A DNA stretch of 64,000 bases. It comes from Conoideocrella luteorostrata. Lineage: Eukaryota; Ascomycota; Sordariomycetes; Hypocreales; Clavicipitaceae. This document shows positions 1 to 11,547 of this stretch, piece after piece. The DNA is taken from NCBI GenBank assembly GCA_032433595.1, contig JASWJB010000023.1, forward strand, positions 62,001 through 126,000, written 5' to 3'. The notes below the pieces were generated by a model. That model saw only the letters and a list, made by a program, of their open reading frames with translations. It had not been told where the DNA came from and searched no databases. Numbering within the stretch: position 1 is the stretch's first letter; each line of letters opens with the position of its first letter. The translations under genes were made by a program, and so were the position numbers.

Positions 1-345
1 GTTCGAGATACTATGCTCCATCATCCATTGCCACGGGTCGATCCGCTGCCCTTGACCATGATGCCGAAATCTTACTGCCATCGCCACCCCCCACCTGCCA
101 AACGGAGCAAAACTTTACTTGCGACTTATGCTGCATGATACTGGACAGCCGTGTGGGTAAAGAACTTGCCCAATGGAGGTATGCAACCCCCATGATTCTT
201 AGCCCCATATAAAGACACATGCACTCTCACGATAGTTGAAGAGCGCTAAAGCGACCGCCCGCGCGATCTTTGTTGATCTATATACCTAGTCCATTATATC
301 AACTATGTAAGTACTCTGGTTTGATGCTAGTCACCGGTTTTACAG
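1..345. other. left flank, no gene resolved
   Basis: No convincing coding exon is seen here. A perfect donor-like GTAAGT lies at 307-312 and an acceptor TTTTACAG ends at 345, so this stretch may hold an intron and an upstream exon of the gene that follows. However, the reading frame leading into 307 meets a TAG at 287-289, so the exon was not resolved. Confidence 0.4.
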
Positions 346-3300
346 AAAGCATGTGAAACAAGACTTAGACGCCTATGTTTGTCTCTTTGACCGCTGCGAC
401 CGGCCGTTCGATATCTTCTCGACGAACAAGGAATGGCTACGTCACATGCGGTCGGAGCACCTCGTCAAATGGGTTTGTCCGGCAACCGACCATGGCACTG
501 TCGAGTTTGGTACCAAAGAAGAACTCACGGCGCACATGGAGCAAGCACACTGCGACACATTCAGCCCCGAGCTGTTGCCGTACATGATGGACTCTTGCTG
601 CCAGACCTCAGAGGTCGTCTTCGAAGCCTGTCCCTTTTGCGACAAGACACACAGTGCCATGGAAACACATGTCGGCCACCATCTGCGCTACTTGGCCTTA
701 AAATCGATCCCTTGGCCGGACGGCGACAACGACATAGAGGAGGAGACCGAGGACGATGACGATCTTGTAGTTGCAGACAAGGATGTGGACAGGGAGACGC
801 TTGGCCAATCTTTTGGGTCCCTTGAATCTGGTTCCATCTACTATGGTGATCAGAAGAGCTTTCCCATTGCATCCGAGTACGGCGGCAACTCTTTCTTTCT
901 AGAGCCGGAGCAACAAGAAGAGTGGCAACGCCATGCCTCTGAGCCCAGAGACGTTGACGATGATCGCCAAGCAGAATGGGGATTTATAAGGAGAATCTTC
1001 GATCAACATAAAGAATGGAGAGCCATAATGAATCATGAACAGGTTTTCAACACGAAAGATCCCACAAAGAAGCCAGAAAAAGCCCCTCACAGTGACTGGT
1101 TCCAGCACATGGACAAACTGACTTCTCTCATGACTCCCCGAGAGGACGAACAAGATGAATTATATCGGGAACGGCCTGTGAGAATTGCAATTCTAGGTTC
1201 GGGTATTTCCAGTGAAGCTGAATCCCACTTATCAAATAGATTTGCAGGCGGGAGAACCTTCTTTGATGATGAATTGACTTGGAATGCGGATCCGATTGGC
1301 CATGGCTCCCGCGCCGCTACAATAATTGCGAGGATCTGCATTTCGTCCCGGATCTTCGTAGCTCGTCTCACTAATACTGGAACGTTTCATAAAGACGACA
1401 TGCTTCGGATTGCGAAGGTAATGTTCTTGTCAACTTTCTGTGCTGTTGCGAAAGGTCCTAACACTGGCCAGGCAATTTACTGGGCTGCAGATCTGCGTGT
1501 CGATATTATCCTCATGAGCTGTAACATGTCTGCTATCACCCAAGATATCATGGCTGCCATTGACCAAGCAGCTAAGAGAGGAATACTGATGTTTTCACCA
1601 ATGGTGAACACCGGTCGATCTATAAGCATTAGATTTCCCTCCAATACGACCGACGTCTTCGGCGTGTTTGCAGCTAATTCCGACGGGAAGCTGTTTGAAT
1701 TCAGCCCACGTGCTCCTGCGTCCCTCCATGACTTTTCATTTCCTAGGGAAGGCATGGAAGGCCTATTGCCCGAGACCTCGGGGGGCGATAATGCCGCTGC
1801 TGTCGCCGCAGGAGTCGCAGGAAACTTACTCGATTTTTTTCGGCAGCCCGTTTGTCAGAATTTAAGGGAACATCCCATAACCAAGTTAGATATAGGTACT
1901 ATTTTTAATGCCATGTGTATAACCGGGATGGGACAGTATCGCTATGTTCGCCCTTGGCAATTGCTAGGGGAAGCTTCAGGCAGCCAAGACCGCGCAGGGA
2001 AGCGGGCACGATTGGCTTTGTTGTTCTCACATGTAGGCCAATACCTCTCCCATGTGGTAGTTTGTTACTGATAATGACTATGGCCTGGATGCAGTTGCTC
2101 AACAAACCCTTGGAGGCCCCGTCGGATGATGTCTATGAGCATAATAACTTAAAGCATGCTGCTCTCTCGGAACAGCTTGCTGCCGCTACTGAGTCTTCTA
2201 GTGGCAAACTCGTTCATGCCCCTACCGAAGACACACCGGAACAGCCTGCAGGTAATGAACAGTCGGCTGCTGATGAAGAACTTGCTACCGGTAATGAACC
2301 TACTGCTGGCAGAAGAATTGCCGCTAGCAAGGAAATTACCGGTGCAAATGAGCTTTCCATCCACAAGCCCGCTCATTCCTCTGCTACAGCCCCTCGAAAT
2401 CCACCCAAGTTGGCAACAAGCGGCCAGAATATTGAGGATCAGGACGCCGCCAAAGAAGCTGCAGAGGCTGTCGAAGCTGCCGACAAGGAGCCGGAGGCCC
2501 CTAAGAAACGCCTTCAGGAGGAAACCAAGGCAAGCTCGGAGGAGGCAGACAAGAACAGTCGGAAAGCCCCCATCGAATTTAAGGACGCTGTGGGAAGGAA
2601 GTTTAGCTTTCCCTTTCACCTCTGTTACACCTGGCAGGTAAAATTCCCAAAACATTGGTTTGGTCGCAATGGTTTCTGCTTCCGTCTTTGCCATTTTAAT
2701 GCGCGAGAATACACTAACGTCCATAAAATTCTCAGGGCATAGAAGAGCTTATCAAGCAAGCATTTTTACAGGTAGATGAGCTGGGACCGCATGTTCAACA
2801 AGGTCATTATGACCTGTTCGGTCCGAATGGCGAAATCATCCTACCGTCTGTTTGGGAAAGGGTCATCCAGCCGGGTTGGAGTATCACAATGACCATGTGG
2901 CCGCTCAATGAGGCACCGCCGATTCCGTCGAGATTTCCTGGGACGCGAAACACACCCCACAGGATCACTCTACCTAAACTTCTCAGGATATCACCCTATG
3001 GTCTAGGCCCAGAAATTTTAGAGCAAAACGGTTGGTTCGTGATTGAGCGAGGCATACCCGCTCCCAATCTGGAGAATATGGCAGGTGGTGGGCATCCCGG
3101 TCCACTGTCATTAGGTCACATCATAGCCAATCTCAAGGATCTGGACAAACCATTAAACCTGGATAATATTATGCCGTTCCCGAAGGATATGGAAATTTGG
3201 AGGAAAACCGAATTGCAGGGGGAATTCGCTGACAATTCATACAAATTTACTGCTCACCTCTGTCGACCCCCTCGTAGCTACGTCGCGGATTGTCTCGAGT

Positions 3301-3437
3301 CACCATCGATAGCCAGTTACATTAAGAACTCTCGGTCATTTAGGACCTGGACTCTGTTTATGATAACTGGGCTCTATACAGCTCGTAACTTAAAGCTTAA
3401 TGTTGGACATCAGGAGAGTGCTGACTTGCAATTGTGA
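346..3437 (+). CDS. C2H2 / subtilisin-like (S8, pseudo-catalytic) / ubiquitin-like multidomain protein, 5' end unresolved
   Basis: The best model has four exons, all joined in phase 0: about 346-1417, 1472-2032, 2095-2637 and 2736-3437. The introns are 54, 62 and 98 nt, and the first and third have CTAAC branch sites. Counted from codon 353, the protein has three Cys/His-rich finger-like segments (about 8-117), an acidic stretch, and a subtilase fold (about 270-530). The usual catalytic Asp is Gly in ILGSG, the His is kept in GHGS, and the Ser position reads GGD instead of GTS, so it should be proteolytically dead. Exons 3-4 carry a Glu/Ala-rich linker and a fungal ubiquitin-like domain (IEFKDAVGRKFSFPFHL before the 98-nt intron, GIEELIKQAF after it). 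The C-terminal region ending LFMITGL is conserved-looking but unnamed. The family is linked to fungal NLR and immune-type architectures. The 353 codon is GTG, so the true start lies upstream or is lost. Alternatively, exons 3-4 are a separate gene starting at ATG 2074. Confidence 0.62.
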
Positions 3438-4134
3438 GTCAGCCGTAACTTTGCGTCTCTATCGAAAAAGACAATATTAACGAGCATCCAGCCTACCGTC
3501 ACACCTAGGGTTCAGCGGGCAAGCACAATTGGAAGCGGCTAAGGGTGTGGAGACATCTATTGATAGGGTAGTTTTCGCAGTTCGGCTTGTAAAAATATCC
3601 AAAAGCTTTCTGAGTCGAGATTGGACGATGAAGGAAGAGGCTAAAGGTACCTTGCTCTAGGTCTTCCCCGCTGTGCTGAGTCTCCTTAGTCAACATTTGC
3701 AACCCGGGTTTTTCTCTCGCGAATGACTCTGAACTACGGGTAGAGACAATGTTGCACAGCTTTTCCACGGAGGCTTCCATACGAAAACTGCTATTGGTAT
3801 GATTAAGGTTGCTCAAAAACTCACAACCTTAGTGGATACGGCAAGTTGAATCAAGGCGGCAGAAACGACAATAACCAGAATACTCATAATACTATCAGTC
3901 GTAATAGATCAAATACTAGCAAGGGAGGAAGAGGAGGTTCCGAAAGAAAGCGTGTGATAGAGAGGTGACACGCAACAATACGCTGCCATGGCGTCTAGCA
4001 GCATTATTTGGACTACTTCAGAACCTCTATATGTGCAATAGTAACGAAACTAATATACCATTTTATGAGTTCTCGTAAATTATTAGAGCTCGCTGTAAGT
4101 GCAATTATTGTGATAATTATATGTGCGATGGAAA
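3438..4134. other. intergenic, nothing recognised
   Basis: Only short overlapping frames are present and none looks like a known protein. A 103-codon minus-strand frame (3505-3816) lacks domain-like character and is not supported. Confidence 0.4.
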
Positions 4135-4488
4135 ATGCTAATGAGATCGCATGTGTCTTTGGGCTTGTCTGTATACGCAACGTTCATAGCCATCTGGGCA
4201 CTTCTCGGTGACGAGCATTCCTTTATGCACGACCTAGAGTTTTATTTCTGGGTACTCTTCTGGATTTATATCCATTACAATGATCCGGGCAAAGATATAG
4301 GTTTTACCGAGTCCAATAGCTGGAATTATGAGAAGGTCAGCAGGTTAGTTCAATCTAAAGTTGGTACGACTACTGATGAGAGCATATTTTTGAAGATCGC
4401 GAGTGACAACTTCACGCTTCCCGTTACTTTAAGCGTGGCCAAAGTCATAGAGCAATTGAAAACAGTGGAGATTGATAGAAATAGATGA
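4135..4488 (+). CDS. possible small membrane protein, unrecognised
   Basis: This is an open frame of 117 codons from ATG 4135. It shows two hydrophobic stretches, SLGLSVYATFIAIWALL and FYFWVLFWIYIHY, separated by a short acidic/His loop, followed by a hydrophilic tail of about 65 residues. A GTAAGT donor lies upstream at 4095-4100, and an ATG in good context (CCATGG) is at 3988, so the gene may have an earlier exon that I could not join. I recognise no family. It could be a chance frame, although its composition is membrane-protein-like. Confidence 0.3.
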   Translation: MLMRSHVSLGLSVYATFIAIWALLGDEHSFMHDLEFYFWVLFWIYIHYNDPGKDIGFTESNSWNYEKVSRLVQSKVGTTTDESIFLKIASDNFTLPVTLSVAKVIEQLKTVEIDRNR

Positions 4489-4640
4489 ATTGATATTGTC
4501 TAATGCCTTCTACATCAATCAACATGGATGCCACAAAACAAAACCAAGCGTGACGGAACTAATGATAACTTTGTTCGGTAGTACATCGTTTTAGGTGCAG
4601 ATGTGATCAAATCAGCCGTCGATATGACGCCAACGTTTAT

Positions 4641-4723
4641 TCTCACACAAAAAATGGCGTAGCCAGAGGCCACTTTTCATCTGTAGTTATGACCATTAGA
4701 TAGGTTCATATTTTCCTGTGACA
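4641..4723. mobile_element. 83-bp MITE-like element, copy A
   Basis: The 83-bp unit has short terminal inverted repeats (here TCTCACAC at the left, the other copy has TGTCACAC; right end CTGTGACA). It is flanked on both sides by TTTAT, an exact 5-bp target duplication (4636-4640 and 4724-4728). A second copy of identical length sits at 62898-62980. It contains no coding capacity. Confidence 0.75.
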
Positions 4724-4844
4724 TTTATGTTATCATTCGGCGCAATGGCCTATACAATCACTGCAATTCAATATCAGAGCCAAATTTTCCCGCTGCAATG
4801 TCTGAGCTCGTGAGTGCAGACGAATGTGAACGGAGGAGCAAGTT

Positions 4845-5195
4845 GTTGCGTTATGTGCCTTCATACGTGTAAGGGAGCAGTTTACAATAATGGCAATTGG
4901 CAGGAATAGATGGATTTGAATACGAATGAATTGAATTGAAAGAGCCTTGAAATTAATGACTTCTGACGATGATGATCCTCTTCTGAAGAATAGGAGGGTT
5001 TCAGCTGTGCAGGTCATCGTGGAGTTCGAAGGAATCTGACGGGTTAGTTGAAGTCAGACAAAAAAGGAAGGAATTCCCCGTCAATTTGGAAGGCATCAGA
5101 TATCATCAATTCAATTCAATCTATTTATTCCTGCCAAGTTCCCACTGTGCAATTACTCTGGCCTCAATAACGTAACGGACTGGTCTCAATTCTCT
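4845..5195. repeat. dispersed repeat with imperfect inverted halves
   Basis: The left part starts GTTGCGTTATGTGCCTTCAT and matches sequence at 35104 and 57692 in the same orientation. The right part (about 4990-5190), read on the minus strand, matches 41797-41975 (start GTTACGTTATTGAG, then GGCAGGAATA...ATTGAATT). The two halves therefore face each other, as in a foldback element or two abutting copies. No transposase reading frame is present. Confidence 0.55.
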
Positions 5196-5686
5196 ATCAA
5201 AACGTGAAAGAATTTCCTGCTGATTGTGACTCTGGCTTCCGAATGTTTCCTTGGAAAATAAAATGCAGCCTTCAGCTGTCACACTTGATATATCTGCCGC
5301 AGCCTAGCGCAAAGAAAAAGGTGCCAAAAGGCCCTATTAATATGTTTGTCCAACTGCATTAAATACGCCCGTTAAGGATAGATTTTCACGCAATGTGCGA
5401 GCACCAGAATACTTCGTAAAACGTTTCTCTTTATTTAAGCCAACAGCCAACAGCCGGTCGAGCTTAAACTCCAGCGGAGAACTCCATACATCGGCCTTGG
5501 CATCCCCCCTCTAGACCTATTATGCTATCACAACAGACCCCAGATAGCTGACTCCAGACTAACTAGCTCACGTTTTGAATAGACAAGGGTAAATACCGCT
5601 AACTGATAAATGACCAGACATTCATCCATGTATAGGTCTGCCTCCCCTATCTCTCCACAACATATCGCGCAGCCAGGTCAGGACAA
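5196..5686. other. intergenic, nothing recognised
   Basis: AT-rich sequence without a supported gene. It forms the 3' flank of the secreted-protein gene on the minus strand. Confidence 0.4.
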
Positions 5687-6233
5687 TCAGCCAAAGCATT
5701 TGAGAGAGGTAACCAAATCATTGAATCCCGGTTTATCAACAATGATATCATCGAGTTCGGGATATCTAGACTCAAATGCACTATCTCGGCAATTATAATC
5801 CCTAGATTTGTGAGCTGTTGCGCATATGTAATAGGCTGAGAGATTACCACCTGGGGAGGACAACTTACTTGAAAGGGTAGCACTTCCCGGCATCCGGCGA
5901 AGGGCGAAGAGACATTACTGAATCATTCCACTCGCTGTGTAAATTGACTTTAGCCACAATAGCTGGGAAAATGACAAACACAATGTTTCTGCAGTTCTGC
6001 AGGAGAAAAACAAAAACCAGAAAAAAAAGTATAAGCACAACAATACTCACGAGCTAGAACGTACCGCATTCTCCTCTCAGGTCAGATTTAAAGGTGAAGG
6101 GACCCTCATAGTGTCTATGTTTACAGAGATAGACGTCAAGGCCTTGACGCACAACAAGTGACGAGTCACCCGGAGCAGCCAAGGCCACGGTTGAGAGGCT
6201 GAAGATTGCAGCTGCGGGCTTGGAGAAAAACAT
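5687..6233 (-). CDS. small secreted protein, beta/gamma-crystallin-like
   Basis: A three-exon gene on the minus strand: 6233-6065, 5962-5869 and 5801-5687. The introns are 102 nt (GTACGT...CCCAG) and 67 nt (GTAAGT...CTAG). The predicted protein is 125 residues. A signal peptide covers about 1-20 (hydrophobic core AAAIFSLSTVALAA). The mature part contains YLCKHRHYEGPF, a Cys-containing turn GEC, NLHSEWNDSV, GKCYPFKDYNC and a final KCFG. The aromatic/Gly strand pattern and five cysteines resemble fungal small secreted proteins of the beta/gamma-crystallin type; that family link is inference. The reading frame is kept across all three exons and uses proper splice signals, which is the main support. 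It is probably secreted and may interact with a host or competitor. The exon 1/2 acceptor was chosen because the nearer acceptors give immediate stops. Confidence 0.62.
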
Positions 6234-7075
6234 GTTGCAAGAACTTTTGCGAGTTGCAATGAGCTTGGCTGTTTAAAAGAATTTTATGAGTCTATGGGAA
6301 AATAGAGGAGAGTAGTCCTTGAAGCTTGCCATAAATTCCCCGAGGTACAAGCCACTTATATACTTTTTCATTCGGCCTTGTCCAAGGGTTATCAAGAGGA
6401 TGCAAGTACCGTGACATCAGAGAGCCATGGGGCTACACGCAAGTCAGACAAACATGAGAGTCTTCTTCTCAGTGTCTCGGCATGTTGTTTCAGTCGTTGT
6501 GTAAAATGTGAACCCGGCCTAGATCTGGCACAAAATTGAGACATTGTCAGCCCCTTGCCGGCTCTTGCCATAGACTTGTTTTTGATCAGAAAACCTCGAT
6601 GGTACAGACAGTTCGCTAGAACGAGTGTAGGCATGCAAAAAAAAAAAATCCTACTCAGCGTCACAGTATACTATTGATGACTCTTGAGGAAGTGTCTGAG
6701 GCAAGTGGCGAAGAGTGTAGGTCAGAATTCCCGAGCAATGAATCCAAGAGATCACATTATGAAACTTTTCCAAAGCCCTTCTGCCGCTAAATCTCGTGTT
6801 GCGTTACATCTAGAATATCCTCTAGACTCAGGATCAGCAGCGCTGCTTATGCGACACCGCCGTAACAATCGATCGGAGTCGCTTCATCTACTCTCTGGGA
6901 ACTAAGTGCACTTAGTAGTCTTGTTAATTTTATTTCATCCCCGGTGTCCAAGATACGAGTAATTGGAAAAGAGCATTGCGGAAAGGGGGTGTAAAGAGGT
7001 CATGATTTCTGACTAAATACGGTCTGTACTCTATCTCGGTACGTCCAGCTTGAGGACTTTGAGAAGCCGACGAGA
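6234..7075. other. intergenic, promoter side of the secreted-protein gene
   Basis: No supported coding sequence. The first hundred or so bases should contain the promoter of the minus-strand secreted-protein gene. The remainder is the 3' flank of the HET gene. Confidence 0.4.
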
Positions 7076-10000
7076 CTAACCGGAGAGGAATGTTTGTGTA
7101 AGCCTATCAGTCTTCCGTAATCGGAATATATCATGCTTTTCAACTTCCCCAAATCGCCCCTGGCTATGACACCAGCCACCCGTGATTGGATGGGTTCGAT
7201 CAGCGGTCAGGTTGCACATGAAGCAATAGTCGATACAGCCGCAGTTGCCGCAAGTGAAGCGTGGTCCACAGATGTCCTAAGAAAGCGCATTAGAGCAACT
7301 CACCGAGATACGGATACTCAAATGCCAAGTGCACATACCAGACGACAGCCGTGGCAAACGGACACTCCGTCTTTGGGGCCCGGTGCCGGTGCTTGAATAA
7401 CAGGGACCTTGCACTTGTGGCTCTCTAGGTCTGTCGCTTGAAGCCTGCGGGCTGTGAACAGCGAAACGATGTCCCGATTGTTGTGGAATGCAGCAATATC
7501 ACCAGGAGTCCATTGGCCCGGTGGCTTGACCGTGACAACGCTGCACTCAAGGTATGCGGAATAGCCACGCTTCAGCAATCGCTCGACGACCGACACATCT
7601 CCCGCTCGGCAGGCCCAGTGCAGAGGCGACCAGTCATTCGAGCCAGCCGGAGAGGCACGAAAGAAAGGGAGCACTTGGTCTACCATATCAGCCGATCCGC
7701 TGCGGGAGGCGAAGTGCAGAAGGCCAGCCCGCTGAAGGTCCAGGGTTCGCGGGTCCACGCCCCTTCGTAACAGGTAGTCTAGGAGGTCAACTTGGCCGGA
7801 CTGGGCCGCCATATGTGCTGTGGTTCGAGCGTGGAAGTCTATCTGAGTGCAGTCGATACGGTAACGGTTGACGACCACCTCTGCGGCGAGGTGGTGGCCG
7901 TTCCACACGAGCTCGAAGAATACTTTCATAAGCGCTGCTCGGCTGACATGGTTCAGTCGGTCAAGTAGCATTATCACGATAGCGGCGTGGCCTGACACTA
8001 CCGCGGCCGTGATGGCCGTCTGCCCTTCCTTGTTGACCAAGGTAGGATCAGCTCCATACGCGAGGAGTGCTTTGACTGCAGCGGTACAACCGGCCTCGGA
8101 AGCCAGGTGTAACGGAGTGCATCCGCGATTGTCGACATCGTTCATGCCTCTATACGCACTATTGTTCCGAAGCAATGCCTGAACTACATCGCCGCGTCCG
8201 TTATGTGACGCCAAGTGTAGCGGTTTGCGCCCGTCACTATCAGGCTTGGATGCGTCGCAGCCATTCTTCGGGAGAGTCTCTACAGTCTCGAGGCGATGCG
8301 AACTTGCCGCCAGGTGGAGCTCCGTCCAATCATCTGGCGACTGCAGGTCGCTATCAGGTCTATCCGTGACAGTAGTTGCATCGCCATCCTCGGCGCCCCC
8401 TCGCTGAATAAAGACTCGGATGATGGAAGGCTCACCAATCAGCTCGACAGCGGACAAAACATCACCATAGTACCCGCCCTTGGCATTCGCATCGGCACCG
8501 CTGTCGAGCAGAAGACGAAGCACATATTCGCAGATTTCGGCTTTCCTGTCGCGAAACCCGGCTGCGAACCCGGCCACGGCCGCCTGCAGTGCATTTCCAA
8601 AGACACCTCCCTGGACATTGACATGGGCATCATTCTCAAGCAGGACCTCGCAGACGAGCGAATAGCCGTAATACGCAGCTTCCTGCAGCGCCGTAGCGAA
8701 GGACCCGCCGCTGCACAGGTTGACGTTGGCCCCCATAGCGATCAGGGCACGCACCATGTCCACCGAGTTGTTCCTGCAAGCCATCTGCAGCGCGCTCCGG
8801 CAAAGCCATCCGTCCCGTGTAGCGAAGACGCCCTCGACACTGTTGATATCGGCCCCGTGATCCACCAGCTGCTTCGCTAGGTCAAGCGAGGGGGGGTCGT
8901 GTGCCTGCGCCGCCATCAGGCAAGTGCCATACGGACCGCCGACGGCATTGACGTCCGCTCCGCAGGCGAGAAGCAGCCGGACGACTCGCTGGCTGTAGGG
9001 CAGCTTCAGGGCCGCGTGGAGGGCGCTGCCGTCCGGTCCAGCCATAGCGTTGACATCGACGCCTCCCTGCTCGATGAGCTGGTGGGCTACCGGCTCGTGG
9101 TCCAGGATGCAGGCTGCCTGAAGAGGCGTCCCGTACCACGGACCAAGGCTGGTTGGAGCGAGATCGAGCGAAGAGATTTCGGCCGGCCGGTTGGCGTCAG
9201 CGCCTCGGGACAGGAGAAGCCCGACTACCCGCGCGCTGCCCTGGAAGCTGGCTAGAAGCAAAGCCGTGCCGTGGTATTGGACTTGACGGTTAGGGTCGGC
9301 TCCGCGATCCAACAGGCGTTCGATGTTGGGTACGTCCTCCCTGGACACTGCCTCTGCCAAGAGCGAAGCCAGTTGGTCGGCATCCATCTCTTCTCCGATG
9401 TAGTCGTGAGCTTGAGGGGCTTTAGGGCAATCGCATTCTACAGGTTTCTCGTCTGCGCTCCCCATTCCAACTCTCATGTGCCTTCTTGGGAGCCTGCCGA
9501 TGGCCGCACGAGACAGGAGCGGGTCACGTAGCCAGCCAGCCCCCATCTTCTGCCGCGTGCCTTTCTCAGTTCCGAGAAAAAATATGAAGCGACTCTCTGA
9601 GTCGACGTGCCTGTCCATGTCCCCCGGCGTGGTGTAGTCTCCTATCACGACGGCGACCTCACCCACCCGCCCCTTAAGTGTGCAGACGCACTCCACCGTC
9701 TGTTCTCCGGCACCCGAAAGAGACAGCTCAACTGTGTGAAACGAGAGCCTATCGGCACCCGGCTCGTCATCATCGCGGCGCGAAACGAAATTGACAACAT
9801 TAAAAATGATGGCGCAAATGAAGTGACCCTCGGTCGGAGAGGACTTCAAGAATTTAATGTCGAAGCTTCGGCAGAAGAACTCGTCTTTGCAGATCAAGTC
9901 ACTGGCCGACACAATCTTTCCGTCAATGTGGTAAGTCGGGTTCAAGTTGGGCGTAAACGTGGGAAACGCCGGTATCAACCCGGATTCGGGTCTAACCGGG

Positions 10001-11547
10001 AGATTGTAGCCGATCGTGAGCCATGCAGGCATGGACCAGCTCGAATTGCTGACTATGAGGTCGAAAACAAGTTCATCAAGCGGTCGGTTATAATCCACGT
10101 CGAGTTCCGTATCAAGTAGATGCATCATGCTGTAGACCATGTCCTGTTCTTTTGTCGAAGTTCTTAACCACATGCTGCGCCAGACGGCGCTGTAGCGGGC
10201 TTCAGGCCCCGGGTGTATCCTGTAGGACCCTTCGCTAGAATCATCTTCCTCCTCAGAATCATCCGATTGTAGCATGTTGGTGCGCCAGCCAGTTGTGGGC
10301 CTGAATCTTTTGTGACTCGAGGAACTCACAATAGGGGCGGATTCTCCGGGCCGGGGAAGGACGGTAAGCCGCCGAAAAGGCCCGTCCGAGTGGTCGCTGC
10401 TGTAATGGGATTCCCAGTCCGAAGACCGATCCGACACATCGGGGTTGGAGCACGGGGATTGTCGCCTACTTATTGCGCCATTACCGCCATCAGGAAAATC
10501 GGAGACGGTTGACGGGTCGGGAAGGGAGCCGCCTTGGGAGAATTCCCCATCCCAAGACGAAAATGAAATGCAGGAATCAGACGACTTGGGTTTAGGAGCA
10601 CGGACCGTTTTATCCTCGATGATAGAGGAGAGGATCGAAAGGACGGCAGGCTCGTCGCCCAGGCATCGCAGAATAAGATCTGACTCAAACTGGCGTATTC
10701 CCGTGCCGTCCTGCGCCGCCAGCATCGAAACGCCAAGGCTCTTAGTAGGGCCGTGTCGGACCAGAGCCTCGAGAGGAGCCAGGCCAACGCTGCCGCTGCC
10801 ATCGGGACAGCTCAGCTTTGAGAAGTAGGAAAAGGAGCCCGGGAGCGCCCAGTTGACGAGTACGTATCCGGGCCAGCCGAGCGTGGCCTCCTGCAGGGTC
10901 CACGCCCGGTGAATCCATGACGATGGCTGGTCGAGATTCTGGGCCGCGACAACGCCTCCGGGCAGCACAACGACGGCAGTGGCATTTTGGTAGATGTTTG
11001 CCATGTTCCGGATCTGGATCTTCTTGTCCTCGCGCGACTGCTGGTTGAGACACAGTAAGTCCAGCCAGAGGTACTGGCATCCCAGGGCCTGCGCCGCAAC
11101 GGCGGCTTGTACAAGTCCAAGCCAGCTGATCTGATGCGGCGGCTCCCGCTTGTCGACGCGGACCCGCAGCGGCCTGTTCGCCTCGTTGGCCAGCCGAGCT
11201 GCGTCGTCGCTAGGCTTCCAGACGTGAGAGATGGCGGCGTATTTTGGCCAGTGCCGGGGCAGCTTTACTCCGTGGCGTGAAGCGCCATCGCGCGGCCAAG
11301 AGAGGATGCCGCCCCATTCTATCAGGTCGACGGCTGGTGTGCCCTCCGATGACAGGAGGTTTTCAACGGAAAGGAGCCGAAAAGCGCCGTCTTTGCTTTC
11401 CCACGGTTCTTGAAACTCCCAGACGTGTCGGTCCGCCTCGGTTGTGCTGAAGAGTGTCCTGCCGCTGATTCCGCGGAACTCAGCCTCGTCCCTCGACACT
11501 TGGACAGGAGGAGGGGGTTTTCGTCTCCCAAATCTCCGCCGGCCCAT
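7076..11547 (-). CDS. HET-domain / ankyrin-repeat / ZZ zinc-finger protein
   Basis: Two exons on the minus strand: 11547-7339 and 7276-7076, joined across a 62-nt intron (GTATGT...TTAG), giving about 1,469 residues. The N-terminal HET domain has YAAISHVW (about 103-110), YLWLDLLCLNQ (about 159-169) and IQIRNMANIYQNA followed by the typical VVLPGG. An Asp/Ser-rich linker follows. From about residue 735 there are roughly 16 ankyrin repeats (e.g. GCTPLHLASEAG, DWSPLHWACRAG). The C terminus, recovered only by splicing, is a ZZ-type finger: CHGC at the end of exon 1, then CGPRFTCGNCGCIDYCFMC and a His in the HP motif. HET proteins act in fungal heterokaryon incompatibility and programmed cell death; ankyrin repeats usually act as the sensor. 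It sits directly next to the biosynthetic cluster but shows no sign of being part of it. The frame is intact. Confidence 0.88.

Noticed and set aside
7433..10830. Numerous plus-strand frames inside the HET gene
   Set aside because: Shadow frames opposite a strongly coding GC-rich minus-strand gene.
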